Below, piece after piece: positions 17,293 to 22,500 of a stretch of DNA of 22,500 bases. The position numbers were made by a program, and so were the translations under genes. The stretch is from Nymphaea colorata (Eukaryota > Streptophyta > Magnoliopsida > Nymphaeales > Nymphaeaceae), in contig NW_022204938.1 of assembly GCF_008831285.2 (NCBI RefSeq), positions 1 to 22,500 of the forward strand, in the 5' to 3' direction. Numbering within the stretch: the stretch's first letter is position 1; each line of letters starts with the position of its first letter. The notes beneath the pieces are model-generated. The model saw only the letters and a list, made by a program, of their open reading frames with translations, did no database searches and was not told the origin of the DNA.

Positions 17293-18497
17293 AGTGTACC
17301 ATCGAAGAGCACCCAACTCTTAAAGTATTGGTGGCCAATGGTGAGTGCCTCCCTTGCACTCGCAAGTGTGCAAACGTAGAGCTCGTGCTTCAGAAGATCC
17401 CTTATACAGTCGACTTGCTAGTTGTCCCTCTACCCAGCGTAGATATCATTCTTGGAGTCAAATGGCTCAAGACCTTAGGGCGAATTTGGTGGGACTTCTC
17501 TACCATGGAGATGTGCCTGCCTAAGGAGGGTGGAGGAAAGGAAGTAGTGCTAAGGGCAGTCGATCCTAGTTTGGCACCCAAGGCAGCGCTAAAGGCTATA
17601 GCAGTCCAGAGACCAGCGGCTTGGTTAGTTTCAGTGGCAGAGGAAGTTGTCGCTCAAGAAGGATCAGAAGAGAGAGTACCCGAGCAGATTCAGAAAGTGT
17701 TGGATGAGTTCAAGGATATATTCGAAGAACCTAAAGGACTCCCTCCACCTCGATCATATGACCACAGGATAGTGTTGACCAACGGCACAGAGCCGGTTAA
17801 CGTACGCCCATACCGCTATGGGTACGCTCAAAAATCAGAAATTGAGCGATTGGTCAAAGAAATGCGAGAAAGTAATATTATTCGGCCTAGTTCTAGTCCC
17901 TTCTCATCACCAGTCCTTCTCGTCAAGAAAAAGGACAACACATGGAGATTCTGTGTGGATTACAGGGCCTTGAACGAAGCTACTGTCAAGGATAGGCATC
18001 CAATTCCTGTTATTGATGAACTCTTGGATGAACTATCTGGAGCTGGCATATTCTCCAAGTTGGATCTCCGGTCAGGGTACCACCAAATTAGAATGTATGA
18101 GGAAGACATTTCAAAGACGGCATTTCGTACCCATGACGGCCATTATGAGTTTTTGGTCATGCCGTTTGGACTTACGAACGCGCCCGCGACATTCCAACGA
18201 TGTATGAATGACGTGTTTCGTCAGTTCCTGCGTGACTTCGTGTTAGTCTTCTTTGATGACATTCTTGTGTACAGCCAGAGTATTGAACAGCATGTCAATC
18301 ACCTTCGTACAGTGTTGAGAGTATTAAGGGAGAATACCCTATTCGCGAAAATGTCCAAATGCAGCTTTGGGCAGACTTCTATTGGGTATTTGGGTCACAT
18401 CGTATCACATGAGGGGTCAGAGCCGACCCTGAAAAACTCCAGGCCATGGAGCAATGGCCCTTGCCGAAGGACCCACAAGGCATGCGGGGATTTTTAG
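17265..18497 (+). CDS. pol: Protease remainder and RT, element 2
   Basis: This frame continues from the protease active site: the second protease block IILGVKWL is at residues 61-68. RT runs from about residue 150, with YRALNE (233-238), SKLDLRSGYHQ with catalytic D267, MPFGLTNAP (299-307) and FFDD (329-332). All RT core motifs are intact and nearly identical to element 1. The frame slips by -1 at the four-G run 18413-18416, just after GHIVSHEG, so the last 25 or so residues are spurious. The ATG at 17265 is not a biological start. Confidence 0.93.
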   Translation: MGDHLAQELKCTIEEHPTLKVLVANGECLPCTRKCANVELVLQKIPYTVDLLVVPLPSVDIILGVKWLKTLGRIWWDFSTMEMCLPKEGGGKEVVLRAVDPSLAPKAALKAIAVQRPAAWLVSVAEEVVAQEGSEERVPEQIQKVLDEFKDIFEEPKGLPPPRSYDHRIVLTNGTEPVNVRPYRYGYAQKSEIERLVKEMRESNIIRPSSSPFSSPVLLVKKKDNTWRFCVDYRALNEATVKDRHPIPVIDELLDELSGAGIFSKLDLRSGYHQIRMYEEDISKTAFRTHDGHYEFLVMPFGLTNAPATFQRCMNDVFRQFLRDFVLVFFDDILVYSQSIEQHVNHLRTVLRVLRENTLFAKMSKCSFGQTSIGYLGHIVSHEGSEPTLKNSRPWSNGPCRRTHKACGDF

Positions 18498-18680
18498 GCC
18501 TCACGGGGTACTATCGCAGATTTATCAAAGGCTATGGTTTGATCGCTTCTCCCTTGACGCACATGTTAAAAAAGGGGAGTATACATGGTCTGAGAAAGCA
18601 AGAGAGGCCTTTGTCAAACTCAAGGCCGTTATGATGAATGCCCAGTACTTGCTCTCCCTGATTTCTCTAAGGATTTCGTG
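18417..18680 (+). CDS. pol: RT connection segment in two short frames, element 2
   Basis: About 260 bases link RT to RNase H and pass through two more -1 slips: one in the A6/G4 run 18568-18577 and one at CCC 18641-18643. Between them the protein reads as the usual connection segment (MEQWPLPKDPQGMRGF and GYYRRFIKGYG, then KAREAFVKLKAV), matching element 1 at 2480-2670. No stop lies inside the correct frames. Three slips in 230 bp is the densest break cluster in the window. Confidence 0.85.
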
Positions 18681-20786
18681 ATTGAGACAGATGCTAGTGA
18701 CGTTGGCGTCGGTGCAGTTCTGAGCCAAGAGGGCCACCCAATTGCGTTTATGTCTAAAGCCCTCACAGAGCGGGCCAAACCCTTTTCCACCTATGAAAAG
18801 GAGCTTTTGGCAATAGTCTTAGCAGTAGACAAGTGGAGGCCCTATCTGATTGGGCGAAGATTTGTGGTGAGAACGGACCACAGCAGTTTGAGGTACATGG
18901 TAAAGCAACGCGTCTCGACTCCTATCCAGCAGAGATGGTTAGCCAAACTCCTTGGCTACGATTTCACGATAGAGTACAAGAAGGGAACCGAAAACTCTAC
19001 TGCGGACTCCTTGTCACGCATGCCAGAGCAACTAAAAACTCTTTCTGTGATTGAGACCGACCTTTGGGATAGACTAACTCAGGAGCAAGATCAGGATCTA
19101 ACTCTCAGGCTCCTCAAGCAGTCCATACGCCAGAATCCAGAGTCTATTCCCCACTATTCGTTAAGAGGAGAAATACTCTGCAAGAAGAGACGAGCCTTTG
19201 TACCTAAGAACTCGCCTCTCAAGGTTGAACTACTCAAACATTTTCATGACTCGAGCATTGCTGGTCACGAAGGCATGGCTAAAACTATGGGGCGCATTAA
19301 GGCACAGTTTTGGTGGGAGGGAATGAAAGCAGACGTGAGGGATTACGTGAAAGCCTGCCCTACCTGCCAACGTGAAAAATATGAGGCCATCAAGCCTCCA
19401 GGGCACTTGAACCCTTTGCCCATACCGGATAAGCCATGGGAAGTTGTATCAATGGACTTCATTGATGCAATGCCCCGAGCTGAAGGGAAAGAGGCGGTGT
19501 TGGTCGTGGTAGATCGCTTAACCAAGTACAGCCATTTTGTGGCCCTACCTAGAAACTACCATGGACCAATGGTTGCTAATGTTTACCAAGATCACGTTGG
19601 AAAGCTGCATGGTATGCCCAAGACCATTGTCTGCGATCGGGACTCGATCTTCCTCAGTGCTTTTTGGAGGGAGTATATGAGAATGGCGGGTACAGTGATC
19701 AACTTTAGCACCGCCCATCATCCTCAAACAGATGGGCAGAGCGAAGTAGTCAACAGGACACTGGAGACCTATTTGAGGTGTTACGCCGGAGAGAGACCCA
19801 ACACATGGGTCAAATATTTATCTTGGGCTGAGTGGTCCTATAACACCAGCCTCCATTCAGGAACCGGCATGACTCCCTATGAAGCCCTGTATGGTTGCCC
19901 GCCGAGTTATGTCCCGAGGTATGAGGTAGACACAGCAAGAGAAGATGAGGTCGATGTTGCCTTGAGAAACAGGGATGACATTCTAGCCACGCTCAAAAGA
20001 AACATCCAGAGGGCCCAGGCTAGAATGAAAAAGGCGCATGATAAGGGGCGTAGAGACAGAGAATTTGAGGTAGGCGACATGGTATGGTTAAAGAGGCTGC
20101 CCATGAAGCAGAAATCGTTGCTAGGACAGCCCTATTCGAAGCTTCTGCCAAGATACTATGGGCCGTTTCGAGTTCTTCAGAAGATTGGTAAGGCAGCCTA
20201 TCGCATAGCTTTGCCACCTACAGCCCTTGTCCATCCAGTATTCCATGTCTCTTGGTTGAAGCCGCATCACGGGCCAGTACCAGAGCAAGAGGAACCATTA
20301 CCCGATGTTAGCCAACGCCCCTATCGAATCCTAAAGCACCGATGGGTCACTAGAGATGGTAGAGCCCGCCACGAGGTTTTGATTGAATGGGAAGGAATCG
20401 ATGGTGGTACCTCCTGGGAGTTGTTTGACAAGGTAAAATTCCAATTCCCTACAGGAGCTTGGGGACAAGCTCCATCTCAGGAGGGTGGATCTGATACGGG
20501 TCAACCTGCAGAGTGGCCTAGGGTAGCCACAGATGTCGCTGAGAGCAGCCAAAGGGCGCGGGGCCAAGCCGCCCTTCATGCGATTAAGGCCCTACAAGGC
20601 CAAGATGACTCAAGGCTGAGTCAAAAGGAAGGCGTAGTGCAGCAGGTGCAGACCTTACAAACTGAACATGCTCAGCTTAGAATCGATGCTGAGGGAGGAG
20701 CGGGAGGAGAGGCAACGGCTCTAAGCGAGGCTCTTGAGGACCAAGGCGAAAGGGGTCAAGTCGGAGTCCGGTCTAGTCCAACCTAG
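18678..20786 (+). CDS. pol: RNase H, integrase, chromodomain and tail, element 2
   Basis: This is an unbroken 702-codon frame. RNase H acids are present in ETDASD (D5), YEKE, RTDH and TADSLSR. Integrase has the HHCC module (HDSSIAGH and CPTC), then D260, D320 and E356 with 35 residues between the last two. The GPY/F-type module is YYGPFRVLQ near 493-501. The chromodomain spans about 548-591 (PYRILKHR, HEVLIEWEG, TSWELFDK). It is followed by GAWGQAPSQEGGSDT, shared with element 1, and a tail of about 95 residues that is rich in Gln, Glu and Ala with some heptad character. The frame is entered from upstream Pol after the slip at 18641-18643. The stop TAG is at 20784-20786, roughly 100 bases before the putative 3' LTR. 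Confidence 0.95.
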   Translation: MIETDASDVGVGAVLSQEGHPIAFMSKALTERAKPFSTYEKELLAIVLAVDKWRPYLIGRRFVVRTDHSSLRYMVKQRVSTPIQQRWLAKLLGYDFTIEYKKGTENSTADSLSRMPEQLKTLSVIETDLWDRLTQEQDQDLTLRLLKQSIRQNPESIPHYSLRGEILCKKRRAFVPKNSPLKVELLKHFHDSSIAGHEGMAKTMGRIKAQFWWEGMKADVRDYVKACPTCQREKYEAIKPPGHLNPLPIPDKPWEVVSMDFIDAMPRAEGKEAVLVVVDRLTKYSHFVALPRNYHGPMVANVYQDHVGKLHGMPKTIVCDRDSIFLSAFWREYMRMAGTVINFSTAHHPQTDGQSEVVNRTLETYLRCYAGERPNTWVKYLSWAEWSYNTSLHSGTGMTPYEALYGCPPSYVPRYEVDTAREDEVDVALRNRDDILATLKRNIQRAQARMKKAHDKGRRDREFEVGDMVWLKRLPMKQKSLLGQPYSKLLPRYYGPFRVLQKIGKAAYRIALPPTALVHPVFHVSWLKPHHGPVPEQEEPLPDVSQRPYRILKHRWVTRDGRARHEVLIEWEGIDGGTSWELFDKVKFQFPTGAWGQAPSQEGGSDTGQPAEWPRVATDVAESSQRARGQAALHAIKALQGQDDSRLSQKEGVVQQVQTLQTEHAQLRIDAEGGAGGEATALSEALEDQGERGQVGVRSSPT

Positions 20787-20894
20787 GTCTTCACTATACT
20801 CATGCACTTAGGGTCAGCCTAGGGCGAGCCTAGGCGAATTTCTGGTCTGAACCAAGGCCCACAGCGTGCGGGCAAAGGAGAGGACGAGTTAGGG

Positions 20895-20913
20895 TCGAGA
20901 CACTAAGTCTCGA
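20895..20913 (+). other. Stem-loop at the start of LTR D
   Basis: TCGAGAC (20895-20901) pairs with GTCTCGA (20907-20913) around a five-base loop, immediately after the candidate polypurine tract. LTR B has a different imperfect pair (8602-8624) at a comparable place. Confidence 0.45.
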
Positions 20914-21034
20914 GTTCGAGTTTGCTTGCGTTTTCTTTGATTTTAGAGTGCGCATTTGCTTTGGTAATCAATTCCGTTTTGGATTTTGATTTTGGGTTGG
21001 ATCAATTGTTTACATCCGCTTTTTAATTCAGTAC

Positions 21035-21042
21035 TATAAATA
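21035..21042 (+). promoter_or_regulatory. TATA box of LTR D
   Basis: TATAAATA is a near-consensus TATA box about 145 bp into the LTR, with a CT-rich leader starting about 70 bp downstream. Transcription should begin near 21065-21075. This segment has no counterpart in LTR C. Confidence 0.65.
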
Positions 21043-21771
21043 TTTAGGATTCTTTTGGATCTGCATGCAAAATTTGAGAATAGAAGTTCATTTGTCAAGT
21101 GCCTTTCTCTCTCCTCACGGCTTGATCTCTCTTTTCCCTTTGCGCAATTCTTCTACCCGCGCCTCTTGTCATTTCTCTTCTCTTGAACACATTTGGGAAT
21201 GTCGGCAACCATGGCGAGATTTCTGAAGAAGATCTTCAATCCAGTGGGTATTTCTTCTTTCTATGCCTAAATCTCTTTTCTCTTCGCATCCACTCGCCCA
21301 AGGAATCGACGGCTCGAAGACTCCTCTTGCTCCGGCGTGAAGAGCTCTCCACAAGACCACGGCTTACCCCAAGGGATCAGCAACGAACTAGTGCAGCCAA
21401 CACTCCCCACCGTGAAGGCTTGAGGCTACTCGTTCCCGGGAAGGCTCGTCATCTTTTAGGCAACTAGAAGGTGAGGGCAGACGACCAAAGGCTTCCGATT
21501 TGAGAGGTTAGTGCATTCGTTTAAGAGTTGAAATTGTGTAACGCCGTTGTATCGATTTGAGTTGAGATTCTGCCATTAAGGGGCTACTGATCTTCACGGT
21601 TTCAGCCAAGAGGATCACTGGTTCACTTAGGAAGAAGCTCTCCCTAAATCGGTTCTTACGAGTCACAAGGGAGACTCTTAGCCGATAGCAAGGATCTCGC
21701 AATTTCGAGGGTCTTTTCCTTCGATTTTCAAGTATCATTTCATGTGTTAGTTTATGTTCTTGCGCCTGTTG

Positions 21772-21832
21772 AAAAGAGAAACAGAAAAAGAAAAAGAAAG
21801 AAAGAAAAGAGGTGAGAATTGAAAAAGAAAAA
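21772..21832 (+). repeat. Purine-rich tract in LTR D
   Basis: This is the counterpart of the tract at 13586-13665 and is 21 bases shorter. It is made of GAAA/GAAAAA words and is a simple-sequence slippage site. Confidence 0.7.
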
Positions 21833-22500
21833 GAAAATTAGAATCGCCCAAAAGAAAGAATCATGAATGTGGCAAGCTAAAGGCAATTCGGTTCAAATTA
21901 GTGTCTCGCCGGAATCAGAAATTCCCGGCCACTGCTGCTAACATTCCGGCCAGTTTTCTGGAATATCCGGTGAGCATTTGGGGGTAATCTCAGGCCGATC
22001 TCCAGCAGGCTCGATCTGCACTAGAATATCTCCAAGGATCTTGGTCGCATTTGGGGAGAAACCGCGTGTGGCGTGGAGGAGCTCCTAGGTGACGCCACCT
22101 AGCCGCCGGTGCATTTGGTGAATCAGCCTCGTTCCTACAAAAGAGGTAAGTGGATCTCCAGCTTGGGCCATTCGCCATCTCCACCCTACGTTTAGTCCAT
22201 GTGGCAAGCATCGGGACACTTAGAGAGATCCTAGGATTGGAGTAGGAAGTGACGCACATTTGGTGGAGCACTAATTCGCCACCTCATAAAGTGATTTTCT
22301 AGAATAGGAATCCCAGCTAGATAAGTTAGGATATCCCCCAACTTCGTAGGAAAGCAGCCTCATCCAGTTGCCACTTGCCCCTCACTCAGCCTAGTCCCCA
22401 CATTTGTTGTGCCACTCACCTAGACACCTCACCAACATCCCTAGCCTCTCTCCTACGTATTAGGGAGATAGCCCTTCTAGAACGCCACCTAGCCTAGAAT

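Larger units (their letters stand above)
12901..22500 (+). mobile_element. Element 2: Ty3/gypsy chromovirus, nearly complete
   Basis: The order is 5' LTR C, PBS, gag-pol and 3' LTR D, with D cut by the window end. The complete element would be about 11 kb. LTR C (12901-14323) and LTR D (21098-22500) match with about 8 substitutions (mostly transitions), three one-base homopolymer differences and one 21-base indel: roughly 0.6% substitution divergence, hence a recent insertion. The coding region is a single gag-pol unit broken by six one-base losses, each at a homopolymer, with no other in-frame stop. Two things are odd. The 5' LTR starts about 63 bases downstream of the TATA position seen in LTR D, so it lacks U3. 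And the element is young but has a split reading frame. Confidence 0.95.
20890..22500 (+). repeat. 3' LTR of element 2 (LTR D), cut by window end
   Basis: From 21098 it matches LTR C. Upstream of that it has sequence missing from LTR C: an AT-rich U3 with TATAAATA. The start is set at about 20890 because it follows a purine-rich tract, AAAGGAGAGGACGAG (20875-20889), a candidate polypurine tract. However, the next bases are TTAGGG rather than TG, so the boundary is uncertain by tens of bases. By comparison with LTR C it should continue about 1.2 kb beyond the window. Confidence 0.8.

Noticed and set aside
21098-22500. RNA-templated pseudo-copy (R-U5 ... U3-R with poly(A))
   Set aside because: It would fit the missing U3 in LTR C, but the end of LTR D is outside the window and no poly(A) can be seen; simple 5' deletion is equally good.

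Overview
The window looks like plant nuclear repeat DNA. It is a head-to-tail cluster of long-LTR Ty3/gypsy retrotransposons of the chromovirus type, all on the + strand. The plant assignment rests on the primer-binding site TGGTATCAGAGC, the usual plant initiator-tRNA-Met type, on a Gag-PR-RT-RNaseH-INT-chromodomain polyprotein that reads closest to plant Reina-like chromoviruses, and on the pyrimidine-rich LTR leaders. I see no host gene, tRNA, rRNA, CRISPR array or bacterial feature. The species cannot be told.

Layout. (1) Positions 1-8043 are element 1. The window opens inside its gag; gag-pol runs to 5157 and a 3' LTR (LTR A) runs from about 5244 to 8043. (2) Positions 8074-8278 hold one unit of a roughly 200-bp repeat (here 'R'), followed by a stretch rich in short inverted repeats. 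(3) About 8533-11803 is a second long LTR (LTR B) with no recognisable gag-pol beside it: a solo LTR or the 3' stump of a relative. (4) Positions 11804-12345 are more R units in tandem, with one inverted partial copy at 12535-12609 and unassigned sequence to 12900. (5) 12901 to the window end is element 2: 5' LTR C (12901-15510, lacking U3), PBS (15514-15525), gag-pol (15690-20786) and 3' LTR D (about 20890 to beyond the window).

How the parts work together. LTRs supply promoter and RNA-end signals, the PBS primes minus-strand DNA, Gag packages the RNA, PR cuts the polyprotein, RT/RNase H copies the RNA, and INT with its chromodomain inserts the DNA. The two coding regions are clearly related (RT blocks nearly identical by eye) but belong to different families, since their LTRs are strongly diverged. 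LTR C and LTR D differ by about 8 substitutions over 1.4 kb, so element 2 is young.

Most notable points. Every reading-frame break I can place in both elements (five in element 1, six in element 2) is a one-base loss at a homopolymer run, and no in-frame stop interrupts the frames otherwise. That pattern suggests uncorrected long-read consensus errors rather than decay. The 5' LTR of element 2 lacks its promoter. LTRs A and B carry different but matching inverted repeats just upstream of the TATA box. The long leaders contain internal tandem repeats, a W-box-core cluster and a plausible intron. I found no clearly new enzymatic or defence system; the novelty is in non-coding LTR architecture and in the R repeat family.
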